DNA of 64,000 nt from Limnoperna fortunei (GCA_944474755.1 OX104119.1:47489657-47553656), one strand, 5' to 3'. Shown: positions 22,585 to 33,900, numbered from the stretch's first letter. Translations and numbers: made by a program. The notes: a model not told the origin generated them from the sequence alone.

Positions 22585-23488
22585 AACCATGTGTAGGACC
22601 CGGGGCACAGGAGAATAGGCCCACGGCTTCCTCAGCCTGCAGTAAGAGTCTGCTAACAGAGGCAACACTTGCCGTGTGTTGCGACCCGTGTCGATTACAG
22701 GACGGGATTTCAGTAGGCCGGGTAAACGGTCCCGATAACTTACTGAACCCTTACTTTTTCTAGACGGGAAATCGAGTTAGCCCTGACTTCGATGAATCGG
22801 CATGTCACGTCTTGCCCTTTGTGAATCCTTCTCATTTAAGCTACTCTATTACATTATTTTTCTTCAAACTGTTCCATGAAATGTATGTACCATTTGATAG
22901 GTACCATTTGATAGACAGCTTCCTTACAGGATTTGCAAAGAAGGCGGTGGCTGAAGGGCAAAGCTTCCTCAGCTTTATAGAGGCGACATGTTTGCCGTGT
23001 GTTGCAACCCGTGATGGTGGAGGAAGGGATCCTGGTGGTTGAGAGATCACTCTCTGCTGCATCCATTAGTGCGGGTCAGCGGGTTTGATTTTCAATACAC
23101 CACTTTGGCCCTGACTTCAACTAGACGGGAGGCCGGATGGACCCGGTTCGGTCAATCGGCTGGTCACGCCGAGCACTTAACAAGCTTGTCTTCATTCTTC
23201 TTTTCACTTGATTATATCGTATGTATCTTAGTAGCAAAGTTGTACAGTTACAAGCTGTTAAGAAAGCGGTGGCTAATGGGTCAATCGAGTAGATGTAATT
23301 TCGAACGGTTGTTTCGCCAGTTAAGTCTGGCACGAAGCTTGCGTTCCTTAAGAAATTCATCTATTTGAGTATACCGCCCTTGGAACACCTGATGCTTTCT
23401 GCTGGTGATCCGCAGACACAAAGCATCGCCCCTGTTGGCACTCCGTGGCGGGTGGGTGACACGGGTGGTGAAACTCATTCTTTGCATC
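22585..23488 (+). promoter_or_regulatory. LINE B 5' UTR with repeated modules
   Basis: About 900 non-coding bases shared by copies B, C and E. Related blocks occur twice: GCCGTGTGTTGCGACCCGTG and GCCGTGTGTTGCAACCCGTG about 310-330 bases apart, and AGACGGGAA.../AGACGGGAGG... with TCGGCATGTCACG/TCGGCTGGTCACGCC. In the second module TGGTTGAGAGA followed by GGGTTTGATTTTC resembles a polymerase III A/B box pair. The promoter is expected here, since LINEs carry it internally; this is inference. Confidence 0.6.
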
Positions 23489-24306
23489 ATGGCTTCCGAT
23501 GCACCTTTAATTCAAACAAGTTCCAAAAAAAGAAAAAATGAAATTCCGCTTGAAGACATTGTTGATGATGAACACTGGACAAGATTTATTGTATTAACTA
23601 GTAAGGATTCAAACAAACCTTTATGTAAAGTTTCTCCCTTTGTCATAGAAAAAACCATCAAGGCTTGTGCAGGAGACGTTAAAAACGTCACTAAAATGAA
23701 ATCTGGCTCTTTACTTATTGAAGTTTCTAAAAAACAGCAATCCGTAAATTTATTACAACTGCATACAATTTTAGATTTGGAAATTACATCAACGCCTCAC
23801 AGAACATTAAATTCCTGTCAGGGTATTATTCATTACAGAGACGATGATCTCTCTGAACTGACAGATGAAGAAATTTGTCTTGAACTGAAGCCTCAGGGTG
23901 TTACAAAAGTAAAAAGATTTATTGCAAAAAGACAAAATCAACAAATTAAACTTAATACCTTTCTTTTAAATTTCAATACTCCATCTGTCCCTAAATCAAT
24001 CAAAATTGGACTGTAAAATATTAAAGTCAGCGCATACATTCCAAATCCTGTTCGCTGCTTTAAATGTCAGAAATTTGGCCACGGAAAAGGACAATGTAGA
24101 GGCTCCTTGGTATGCTTTAAATGTGCAGAGGTAGGACATGAGGGCTTTACCTGCACAAATAATCCAAAGTGTGCCAATTGTAGTGAAGCCCACATGTCCT
24201 CATCCAAGGAGTGTGCTCACTTCAAAAAAGAAAAAGAAATTCAAAAATTAAAAACGGAAAAAAATATCACATACCCTGAGGCACGTCGCCTCTTCAATTC
24301 AAACAA
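23489..24306 (+). pseudogene. LINE B ORF1, 5' part, one nonsense codon
   Basis: Starts MASDAPLIQTSSKKRKNEIP. Contains the N-terminal domain and the three CCHC knuckles (CFKCQKFGHGKGQC, CFKCAEVGHEGFTC, CANCSEAHMSSSKEC). The only break is TAA at 24014-24016 (Tyr codon in relatives). The frame then runs to FNSN, where copy C is inserted, and is still in phase with the rest of ORF1 at 30426-30924. Confidence 0.9.
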
Positions 24307-25193
24307 ACCCCGTGTGGGACCCGGGGCACAGGAGAATAGGCCCACGGCTTCCTCAGCCTGCAGTAAGAGTCTGCTAACAGAGGCAACACTTGCCGTGTGT
24401 TGCGACCCGTGTCGATTACAGGACGGGATTTCAGTAGGCCGGGTAAACGGTCCCGATAACCTACTGAACCCTTACTTTTTCCAGACGGGAAATCGAGTTA
24501 GCCCTGACTTCGATGAATCGGCATGTCACGTCTTGCCCTTTGTGAATCCTTCTCATTTTAGCTTTTCTATTACATTTATTTCTTTTCAAACTATTCCATG
24601 AAATGTATTAACCAGTTGATAGACAGCTTCCTTTAAGGATTCACAAAGAAGGCGGTGGCTGAAGGGCAAAGCTTCCTCAGCTTTATAGAGGCGACATGTT
24701 TGCCGTGTGTTGCAACCCGTGATGGTGGAGGAAGGGATCCTGGTGGTTGAGAGATCACTCTCTGCTGCATCCATTAGTGCGGGTCAGCGGGTTTGATTTT
24801 CAATACACCACTTTGGCCCTGACTTCATCTAGACGGGAGACCGGATGGACCCGGTTCGGTCAATCGGCTGGTCATGCCGAGCCCTTAACAAGCTTGTCTT
24901 ATTTTTCTTATCACTTCATCATATCTTGTGAATTTCACTTCCAAAGTTGTTCAGTTACAAGCTGTTAAGAAGGCGGTGGCTCATGGGTCAATCGAGTAGA
25001 TAGAGTTTCGAACGGTTGTTTCGCCAGTTAATTCTGGCACGAAGCTTGCGTTCGTGAAGAAATTCATCTATTTGAGTATACCACCCTTGGAACACCTGAT
25101 GCTTTCTGGTGGTGATCCGCAGAGATAAGCATCGCCCCTGTTGGCACTCCGTGGCGGGTGGGTGACAAGGGTGGTGAACCGTATTCTTTCAAC
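24307..25193 (+). promoter_or_regulatory. LINE C 5' UTR
   Basis: Same arrangement as in copy B. The related blocks GCCGTGTGTTGCGACCC (about 24392) and GCCGTGTGTTGCAACCC (about 24701) lie about 309 bases apart. Ends in GGCGGGTGGGTGACAAGGGTGG shortly before ATGGCTTCT. No upstream ATG in a good frame was judged coding. Confidence 0.6.
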
Positions 25194-26527
25194 ATGGCTT
25201 CTACAACTAATAGTATAATGGGTTCAAAAAAAAAGAAAAAATGAATTTCCTCTTGAAGAAATGGTTGATGATGAGCAGTGGTACAGATTTATTGTTCTAA
25301 CAAGTACTGACCAAACTAAACCTTTATCTAAAATTTCTCCATTTGTAATTGAAAAAACTATTAAGGGTTGTGCAGGAGATGTAAAAAATGTAACAAAACT
25401 GAAATCAGGCTCATTGTTAATTGAATGCTCAAAGAAACAACAATCCTTCAATTTGTTAAAATTAAACAAAATTCTCGATTTAAACATCTCTTCTTCTCCC
25501 CATAGAACTTTAAATTCCAGTTAAGGTATTATTCGTTACAGAGACCAAGATCTCTCTGAGCTTACAGATGACGAAATTTGTGAAGAACTTAAACCTCAGG
25601 GTATTACAAAAGTAAAAAGATTCGTAGCCAACAGAGAAGGTGTTCAGGTTAAACTGAATACCTTCCTTCTGCACTTTAATACTCCCTTCATCAATAAAAA
25701 TCGGTCTCTACAATGTTAAAGTAAGCGCATACATCTCCAACCCTGTGCGCTGCTTTAAGTGTCAAAAGTTCGGCCATGGGAAGGGACAATGCAGAGGTCA
25801 CTTGACCTGTTTCAAGTGTGCAGAAGAAGGACATGAGGGATTTACCTGCACCAAAACTCCAAAGTGTGCCAATTGTGGTGAAGCCCACATGTCCTCATCC
25901 AAGGATTGTCATCATTTTAAAAAGGAAAAAGATATACAAAAGTTAAAAACTGAAAGAAACATCTCTTACCCTGAGGCTCGTCGTCTGTATAATACAACGA
26001 ATAATCCTTCGTCTCCTGCATCAACGTCATATGCCAGTGTGGCCAAACGCGTTCTAACTTCAGTTGAAACGCAGACAATCATCACCTGGCCTATTGACAA
26101 ACAAGAACCTTCCAAATTATCAGTTACAACAACAGACAAAATCATTGAATCTTCAAGAAAATCTTCATCTTCTCAAACTGCTGCGTCTTCAGCACCCTCT
26201 CAAACTGCTACGTCTTCAGCACCCTCTCAATCCACAACCAATTCTTCAAGAAGCCCCAAAAAAAATTTAAAAAATACCAACTCCAATGTAAATTCTAACT
26301 CAAATAAAAAATCAAATCAAAAAGGAGATCGTACTCCAAAACTGCTGCGGGATCCCATTAAGGTCCACAACAGGTTTGGAAGTCTAGATCATCTAGACAC
26401 TACTATCTGGGGCGATCCCATGGATACACTACCCCCAGATACTGGATCTAAAAGTAGATCCCCCAGCAGAAACCGGCGGAATAGCCCCAAAAAAACTGTC
26501 AACTATTCCCCTATTCGAAGACCATAA
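25194..26527 (+). pseudogene. LINE C ORF1, broken at three places
   Basis: Start ATGGCTTCT at 25194. An A-run near 25228 shifts the frame after MGSKKKKK; TAA at 25522-25524 replaces the Gln codon of copies A and B; and eight bases are missing near 25683 compared with copy A. From 25745 to 26527 the frame is open, carrying CFKCQKFGHGKGQC, CFKCAEEGHEGFTC and CANCGEAHMSSSKDC, then a Ser/Thr/Pro-rich and basic C-terminus ending NYSPIRRP. It overlaps ORF2 by one base (TAATG). Confidence 0.88.
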
Positions 26528-29500
26528 TGGGTACAATAATACAATGGAATTGTCGAGGTCTTAAGATTAATTTTCTTGAAATCACATTATTAGTTCAAGC
26601 CTTTCTTCCTGTTGCATTTTGCCTCCAAGAGTCCCACCTAAAACGAAGTGATAACATATCTTTAAAAAATTACTCTATATACAGCACATATATAGACGAG
26701 AATGATAGAGCTGCTGGTGGCTCTACCATTCTTGTAAAAGACCAAGTTCTACATAGCCCTGTAGATCTCAACACTGATCTTCAGGCGGTTGCTGTTAGAA
26801 TATCATTAGACAAAACAATTACTTTATGTTCTGTGTATATCCCTCCAAATTCTTCATTAAATTTAAATCAGTTGAAACATCTTACTGATCAGCTTCCGGC
26901 CCCTTATATATTACTTGGGGACTTCAACGGACACAACCCTTTATGGGGCAGTAACACAATAAGCGATAAAGGTAAAATTATTGAAAGCTTAATGAATCAG
27001 GAAGATCTGTGCATTTTTAATGATGGAACTAATACATATTTACATCCTGGGAATGGATCATACTCGGCTATTGATCTAACAATAGCAGATCCTTCTCTGT
27101 TGCCCGATTTCTCATGGAAAGTCCATGACGATCTCTGTGGCAGTGATCACTTTCCCATTATCTTGCAGTCTTTACACTCGTCAAACAAAGAACGAGTCGC
27201 TCGGTATAAATTTGGCAAGGCCAATTGGCCTCTATTTGAGCAGCTCTGTATGGAGCGACTTAACTCGGATACTTTTGAAACTATTTCTGATCCAATTTTA
27301 AAATTCAATGAAACACTTATTTCAATTGCTGACGAAACTATTCCTAAGACCTCGACAAATCCAAAACATCCTAGTAAACCATGGTTCGATGACAGCTGTG
27401 AGGACGCTATTAAAGACCGGAAAAAGGCCGAACGACGCTTTAATAAACATCCAACTCAAAATAATCTTAACCATTTCCGAATTTTTCGAGCGAAAGCTCG
27501 CAGGGTAACGAAACAAAGACGACGCACCTCTTGGCGTAACTTTGTTTCTAAACTAAATAACCATACCCCTATGAATAAAATTTGGAACATGATTCGTAAA
27601 ATTAAAGGTAAAAACAGTAAAGCAAATGTCCATCATATAAAGGATGGACAAGACTTGTTAACATCAGAGTCAGATATATCTAACAAATTGGCCGAAACAT
27701 TTGCAAAACACTCGTCCGCTGGAAATTATCATCCGGATTTTCAGCGTATCAAAACTCAAAAAGAAAAATCAAAACTTAATTTCCAGTCAAAAAATTTGGA
27801 AGATTACAATACACCTTTTTCTTTGGAAGAGCTAAAAACTTCTTTGAACAAATCTCACGACACAGCATGTGGTCCAGATGACATCCATTACCAACTTCTC
27901 AAACATCTGCCACAATCTTCTCTCCAATGCCTTCTGAGTCTTCTTAACAACATTTGGGAAACGGGTGACTTACCATCTATATGGAAAATGGCCACTGTTG
28001 TGCCTATTCCAAAGCCAGGAAAAGATCACTCGGAAGCGTCCAACTATCGGCCTATAGCACTCACAAGCTGTCTTTGCAAAACCATGGAAAGGATGATCAA
28101 TGATCGCCTTGTCTGGTTTTTAGAATCCAACAATCTACTTTATAATATTCAGTGCGGTTTTAGACAAGGGCGAAGTACCCTAGATCATCTTGTACGTTTC
28201 GAAACGTATATTCGAAACGCCTTTGCAAAAAATGAGCATGTTGTGTCCATCTTTTTCGATTTAGAAAAAGCGTATGACACAACATGGAAATATGGTATTT
28301 TAAAAGATCTTTTTGATATGGGGTTGAAAGGTAGACTTCCTACCTTTATTTCAAACTTTTTATCTGACAGAGAATTTAAAGTTAGGGTCAATTCTACTTT
28401 ATCGGACCCTTTTGAACAGGAAATGGGTGTTCCACAGGGAAGCATCCTTTCTGTCACTTTATTTAGTATCAAAATTAATAGCCTTGCTCAAGTTTTAAAA
28501 GATAATATTGATGGTTCTCTTTATGTTGACGACTTCCTCATATGTTACCGAGGAAAAAACATGAATAATATTGAACGTCAACTGCAGTTATGTTTAAATA
28601 GAATAGAGAAATGGGCAATGGAGAATGGTTTTAAATTCTCCACTGCAAAAACCGTTGGGATGCATTTTTGTAATAAACGAAAGATGCATCCTGACCCCGA
28701 ATTAAAATTATATAATAATCCTATCAAAATTGTAAAAGAAACTACTTTTCTTGGTCTCATATTTGATTCAAGGCTAACCTTTCTTCCCCATATCAAAATG
28801 TTAAAAAATAAATGCCTAAAGGCATTAGATATTTTAAAAGTCGTTGCCAGCACCGACTGGGGTGCTGAATGTGATGTTTTACTCAATCTATATAGATCGC
28901 TGGTTCGATCGAAGTTGGATTACGGTTGTTTTATTTATGGTTCTGCTCGCAAGTCATATGTCAAAATCCTTGATACTATACACCATCAAGGATTGCGACT
29001 ATGCCTTGGAGCTTTCAGAACCACACCTGTTGAGAGTTTATATGTAGAAGCAGGCGAGCCTTCTTTGTATCAAAGAAGAATAAAGCTCGCTTTGCAATAT
29101 GCAACCAAATTAAAGGCATATCCTGGCAACCCCGCCCACGACTGTGTTTTCAAACCTCTTTATCAAAACATTTTCGAAAAACATCCAAACAAAATTCAAC
29201 CTTTTGGCCTCCGAATTAAATCTCATTTGGAAAATTCTGGTATAAATTTAGATGAAATCGCTGCAATTGAAATTCCGCATAATCCCCCGTGGTTAAACCC
29301 CAAACCGATATTTATTTATGATCTAAGAAAACATAAAAAGTCCGACACAAACCATTTAATAATACAACAACATTATGCAGAAATTAAATCTTGTTACCCT
29401 GACTATAGTACTATTTACACAGACGGGTCAAAAGACGGTGATAAAGTCGCCTCGGCCGCTGTCTTCGGAGAGCGTGTTGAAACTCGCCGCCTTCCGTCTG

Positions 29501-30207
29501 CCTCATCTGTATTTACGGCAGAGGCGCAAGCTATTCTTCTTGCGATGAAAATAGTTGCTTCGTCAGAAGAATGCAAATTTATTGTCTGCTCCGATTCCCT
29601 GTCTTGTCTACTGGCTATTGAAAATTTCAAAATTAAAAATCCTTACATTTTAAAAATTATTCAAATCTACAAATCTCTTGTTGCTTTGGGAAAAGAGATT
29701 ATCTTCTTCTGGATTTCCAGTCATGTCGGAATCCATGGAAACACAGTCGTGGATCAGGAGGCTAAAAATGCATTAAATGATACCATCATTAACTGTAATA
29801 TTCCTTTTACCGATTTTAAAGCGTTGATTTTTAAATATATTTCTAATTTGCGGCAGAGTGGTTGGGATCTCCATGTTCATAATAAACTTCATGAGATCCA
29901 GCCACTACTGCACACAAATAATTTTAAATGTTTTAGAGGTCGAAGAGACCAAGTTGTTTTAACAAGATGTCGTCTTGGTCATACCAGGACGACACATAGT
30001 TATATTTTAAACAATGAGCCACGACCCGAATGTGTGCCATGCAACAGTCCATACACCATTAAGCATGTCTTGATGGACTGTGTGGACGTGGCCCACATTC
30101 GGGAACGTTTCTATAGTGCAGATACGTATTTTAATTTATTTCAAACTGTCGCAGGCGACACAATTTTAAAGTTCTTAAAGGAAATTAATTTATTTAATAA
30201 AATTTAA
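26527..30207 (+). CDS. LINE C ORF2: endonuclease, reverse transcriptase, RNase H; 1226 residues, intact
   Basis: The protein nicks target DNA and copies the element RNA at the nick (target-primed reverse transcription). Domain order: APE-type endonuclease, residues 1-230, with N8, E35, GDFNG (D132, N134) and SDH (D207, H208); linker; reverse transcriptase about 440-760, with FFDLEKAYD (D578), VPQGSILS and YVDD (Y666-D669); RNase H about 960-1085, with YTDGS (D966), TAEAQ (E999), CSDSL (D1023) and VVDQEAK (D1076); C-terminal CRLGHTRTTHS...C-x2-C...HVLMDC zinc-like motif from C1148. All expected catalytic residues are present and no stop interrupts. Start: ATG overlapping the ORF1 stop in TAATG. 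Length is normal for I-group ORF2. Confidence 0.95.
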   Translation: MGTIIQWNCRGLKINFLEITLLVQAFLPVAFCLQESHLKRSDNISLKNYSIYSTYIDENDRAAGGSTILVKDQVLHSPVDLNTDLQAVAVRISLDKTITLCSVYIPPNSSLNLNQLKHLTDQLPAPYILLGDFNGHNPLWGSNTISDKGKIIESLMNQEDLCIFNDGTNTYLHPGNGSYSAIDLTIADPSLLPDFSWKVHDDLCGSDHFPIILQSLHSSNKERVARYKFGKANWPLFEQLCMERLNSDTFETISDPILKFNETLISIADETIPKTSTNPKHPSKPWFDDSCEDAIKDRKKAERRFNKHPTQNNLNHFRIFRAKARRVTKQRRRTSWRNFVSKLNNHTPMNKIWNMIRKIKGKNSKANVHHIKDGQDLLTSESDISNKLAETFAKHSSAGNYHPDFQRIKTQKEKSKLNFQSKNLEDYNTPFSLEELKTSLNKSHDTACGPDDIHYQLLKHLPQSSLQCLLSLLNNIWETGDLPSIWKMATVVPIPKPGKDHSEASNYRPIALTSCLCKTMERMINDRLVWFLESNNLLYNIQCGFRQGRSTLDHLVRFETYIRNAFAKNEHVVSIFFDLEKAYDTTWKYGILKDLFDMGLKGRLPTFISNFLSDREFKVRVNSTLSDPFEQEMGVPQGSILSVTLFSIKINSLAQVLKDNIDGSLYVDDFLICYRGKNMNNIERQLQLCLNRIEKWAMENGFKFSTAKTVGMHFCNKRKMHPDPELKLYNNPIKIVKETTFLGLIFDSRLTFLPHIKMLKNKCLKALDILKVVASTDWGAECDVLLNLYRSLVRSKLDYGCFIYGSARKSYVKILDTIHHQGLRLCLGAFRTTPVESLYVEAGEPSLYQRRIKLALQYATKLKAYPGNPAHDCVFKPLYQNIFEKHPNKIQPFGLRIKSHLENSGINLDEIAAIEIPHNPPWLNPKPIFIYDLRKHKKSDTNHLIIQQHYAEIKSCYPDYSTIYTDGSKDGDKVASAAVFGERVETRRLPSASSVFTAEAQAILLAMKIVASSEECKFIVCSDSLSCLLAIENFKIKNPYILKIIQIYKSLVALGKEIIFFWISSHVGIHGNTVVDQEAKNALNDTIINCNIPFTDFKALIFKYISNLRQSGWDLHVHNKLHEIQPLLHTNNFKCFRGRRDQVVLTRCRLGHTRTTHSYILNNEPRPECVPCNSPYTIKHVLMDCVDVAHIRERFYSADTYFNLFQTVAGDTILKFLKEINLFNKI

Positions 30208-30413
30208 TTTCACTATTAATTGTGATACTTCATATTTTTTATTGTTTTAACTACCATTTTTATCTGTGTATATTCTCATATTATTGTATGAGATCACGTT
30301 TTAGTATAAGAAGGAGGCATGACGTTCTACTAATTTAAAAATTATGGTTTTCACGTCCTGAATATAGCTGAAATATTGCTTGCTGGACGTTAAAAATCAA
30401 TCAATCAATCAAT
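30208..30413 (+). other. LINE C 3' UTR and tail with hairpins
   Basis: Holds CTCATA-TTATTG-TATGAG (6 bp stem), conserved in every copy here, and the terminal ACGTCC-TGAATATAGCTGAAATATTGCTTGCT-GGACGT stem-loop followed by (ATCA)n. The last hairpin is the part shared with SINEs and is the probable recognition site for the reverse transcriptase (inference from LINE/SINE pairs in general). Confidence 0.75.
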
Positions 30414-30425
30414 CAATTCAAACAA

Positions 30426-30924
30426 TCTCTCGTCTCCTGCATCAACGTCATACGCCAGTGTTGCCAAACGCGTTCTCACTTCTGTTGAAACGCAGACCAT
30501 CATCACCTGGCCCATTGACAAACAGGAACCTTCAAAATTACCAGTAAAAACAACAGACAAAATCATTCAATCTTCACGAAAATCTTCATCTTCTCAAACT
30601 GCTACATCTTCAGCACCATCTTCATCATCAGCTAATCCTTCAAGCAGCCCCCAAAAAAAATCAAAAAATACTATTTCCAATTCAAATTCTTCAAATTCAA
30701 ATAAAAACCCAAATCAAAAAGGAGATCGTACTCCTAAACTGCTGCGGGGTCCCATTAAGGTCCACAACAGATTTGGAAGTCTAGATCATCTAGACACCAC
30801 TATCTGGGGCGACCCCATGGATACACTACCCCCAGATACTGGATCTAAAGGTAGATCCCCCAGCAGAAACCGGCGGAATAGCCCAAAAAAATCTGTCAAC
30901 TATTCCCCTATTCGCAAACCATAA
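30426..30924 (+). pseudogene. LINE B ORF1, 3' part
   Basis: SSPASTSYASVAKRVLTSVE to NYSPIRKP, stop TAA at 30922-30924 overlapping the ORF2 ATG. Open throughout. Apart from the nonsense codon at 24014 and the C insertion, B's ORF1 would be whole. Confidence 0.88.
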
Positions 30925-33900
30925 TGGGTACAATAATACAATGGAATTGTCGAGGTCTTAAGATTAATTTTCTGGAAATTACATTATTAGTTCAAGCCTT
31001 TCTTCCTGTTGCATTTTGCCTCCAAGAGTCCCACCTAAAACGAAGTGATAATATATCTTTAAAAAACTACTCTATATACATCACATATGTAGACGAGAAT
31101 GATAGAGCTGCTGGCGGTTCTACCATTCTTGTAAAAGACCAAGTTCTACATAGCCCTGTAGATCTCAACACTGATCTTCAGGCGGTTGCTGTTAGAATTT
31201 CTTTAGACAAAACAATTACTTTATGCTCTGTGTATATCCCTCCAAATTCTTCATTAAATTTAAATCAGTTGAAACATCTTACTGATCAGCTTCCGGCCCC
31301 TTATATATTACTAGGGGACTTCAACGGACACAACCCTTTATGGGGCAGTAACACAATCAACGATAAAGATAAAATTATTGAAAGCTTAATGAATCAGGAA
31401 GATCTGTGCATTTTTAATGATGGAACTAATACATATTTACATCCTGGGAATGGATCATACTCGGCTATTGATCTAACGATAGCAGATCCTTCTCTGTTGC
31501 CCGATTTCTCATGGAAAGTCCATGACGATCTCTGTGGCAGTGATCACTTTCCCATTATCTTGGAATCTTTACACTCGTCAAACGCAGAACGAGTCGCTCG
31601 GTATAAATTTGGCAAGGCCAATTGGCCTCTATTTGAACAACTCTGTATAGAGCGACTTAACTCGGATGCTTTTGAAGCGGTTTCTGATCCAATTTTAAAA
31701 TCCAATGAAACACTTATTTCAATTGCTGATGAAACAATTCCTAAGACCTCGACAAATCCAAAACATCCTAGTAAACCATGGTTCGATGACAGCTGTGAGG
31801 ACGCTATTAAAGACCGGAAAAAAGCCGAACGACGCTTTAATAAACACCCAACTCAAAATAATCTTAACCATTTCCGAATTTTTCGAGCGAAAGCTCGCAG
31901 GGTAACGAAACAAAGACGACGCACTTCTTGGCGTAACTTTGTTTCTAAACTGAATAACCATACCCCCATGAATAAAATTTGGAACATGATTCGTAAAATT
32001 AAAGGTAAAAACTGTAAAGCAAATGTCCATCATTTAAAGGATGGACAAGACTTGTTAACATCAGAGTCAGACATATCAAATAAACTGGCCGAAACATTTG
32101 CAACACACTCCTCTGCTGAAAATTATCATCCCACATTTCAGCGGATCAAAATTCAAAAAGAAAAATCAAAGCTTAATTTCCAGTCAAAAAATTTAGAAGA
32201 TTATAATAAACCTTTTTCTTTGGAAGAGCTAAAAACTTCATTGAACAAATCTCACGATACAGCATGTGGTCCAGATGACATCCATTATCAACTTCTCAAA
32301 CATCTGCCACAATCTTCTCTCCAATGTCTTCTGAATCTTCTTAACAACATTTGGGAAACGGGTGACTTACCATCTATTTGGAAAATGGCCACTGTTGTGC
32401 CTATTCCAAAACCAGGAAAAGATCACTCGGAAGCGTCCAACTATCGGCCTATAGCCCTCACAAGCTGTCTTTGTAAAACCATAGAAAGGATGATCAACGA
32501 TCGCCTTGTCTGGTTTTTAGAATCGAACAACCTAATCTCGAATATCCAGTGTGGATTCAGACAAGGTCGTAGTACTATTGATCATCTGGTGCGTTTCGAA
32601 ACATATATTCGAAACGCATTTGCCAAAAATGAACATGTTGTGTCCATCTTTTTCGATTTAGAAAAAGCGTATGACACAACATGGAAATATGGTATTTTAA
32701 AAGATCTTTTTGATATGGGGTTGAAAGGTAGACTTCCTACCTTTATCTCAAACTTTTTATCTGACAGAGAATTTAAAGTTAGGGTCAATTCTACGTTATC
32801 TGACCCTTTTATACAGGAAATGGGTGTTCCTCAGGGCAGCATCCTTTCTGTCACTTTATTTAGTATTAAAATTAATAGCCTTGCTCAAGTTTTAAAAGAT
32901 AATATTGATGGTTCTCTATATGTTGACGACTTCCTCATATGTTACCGAGGGAAAAATATGAATAATATCGAACGTCAGCTGCAGTTGTGTTTAAATCGAA
33001 TAGAGAAATGGGCAATGGAGAATGGTTTTAAATTCTCCACTGCAAAAACTGTCGGGATGCATTTTTGTAATAGACGTAAGATGCATCCTGATCCTGAATT
33101 AAAATTATATAATAATCCTATCAAAATTCTAAAAGAAACCACTTTTCTTGGTCTCATTTTTGATTCAAGGCTTACCTTTCTTCCCCATATCAAAATGTTA
33201 AAAAATAAATGCCTTAAAGCATTAGATATTTTAAAAGTCGTATCCAGCACCGACTGGGGTGCTGAATGCGATGTTTTACTCAATCTATATAGATCGCTGG
33301 TTCGATCGAAATTGGATTACGGTTGTTTTATTTATGGTTCTGCTCGCAAGTCATACGTCAAAATCGTTGATACTATACACCATCAAGGATTGCGACTATG
33401 CCTTGGAGCATTTAGAACCACACCTGTAAATAGTTTGTATGTAGAAGCAAACGAGCCTTCTTTGTATCAAAGAAGAATAAAGCTCGCTTTGCAATATGCA
33501 ACCAAATTAAAGGCATATCCTGGCAACCCCGCCCACGACTGTGTTTTCAAACCTCTTTATCAAAACATTTTCGAAAAACATCCAAACAAAATTCAACCTT
33601 TTGACCTCCGAATTAAATCTCATTTGGAAAATTCTGGTATAAATTTAGATGAAATTGCTGCAATCGAAATTCCGTATAATCCCCCGTGGTTAAACCCCAA
33701 ACCGGTATTTATTTATGATTTACGAAAACGTAAAAAGTCAGACACAAACCCTCTAATAATACAACAGCATTTTGCAAATAAAATCTTGTTACCCTGACTA
33801 TAGTACTATTTATACAGACGGGTCAAAAGACGACGATAAAGTTGCCTCAGCCGCTGTCTTCGGAGAGCGTGTTGAAACTCGTCGTCTCCCGTCTGCCTCA

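Larger units (their letters stand above)
22585..24306 (+). mobile_element. LINE copy B, 5' part (full-length element, inserted in A)
   Basis: Starts AACCATGTGTAGGACCCGGG directly after the A target site. Contains the 5' UTR and most of ORF1, then is cut by copy C at CAATTCAAACAA (24295-24306). Together with 30426-34814 the element is 6.11 kb, the same as copy C (6.107 kb), so B was full length. Confidence 0.92.
24307..30413 (+). mobile_element. LINE copy C (I/Nimb-like), full length, youngest of the nest
   Basis: 6107 bp from CCCGTGTGGGACCCGGGG to (ATCA)n. Flanked by CAATTCAAACAA at 24295-24306 and 30414-30425 (13 bp with the preceding T), inside ORF1 of copy B. Order: 5' UTR, ORF1, ORF2, 207-base 3' UTR, tail. 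The RNase H domain, YVDD box and three-knuckle ORF1 place it in the I group, close to Nimbus-type elements of molluscs (assignment by motif only). Confidence 0.93.

Noticed and set aside
23039..23368. Open frames in the LINE 5' UTR (also 22812-23042, 24747-24968, 47711-48085)
   Set aside because: They are not conserved in frame between copies B, C and E and have no domain.
28185..28886. Long minus-strand frames within ORF2
   Set aside because: Antisense shadows of a strongly conserved coding region; they recur in every copy for that reason.
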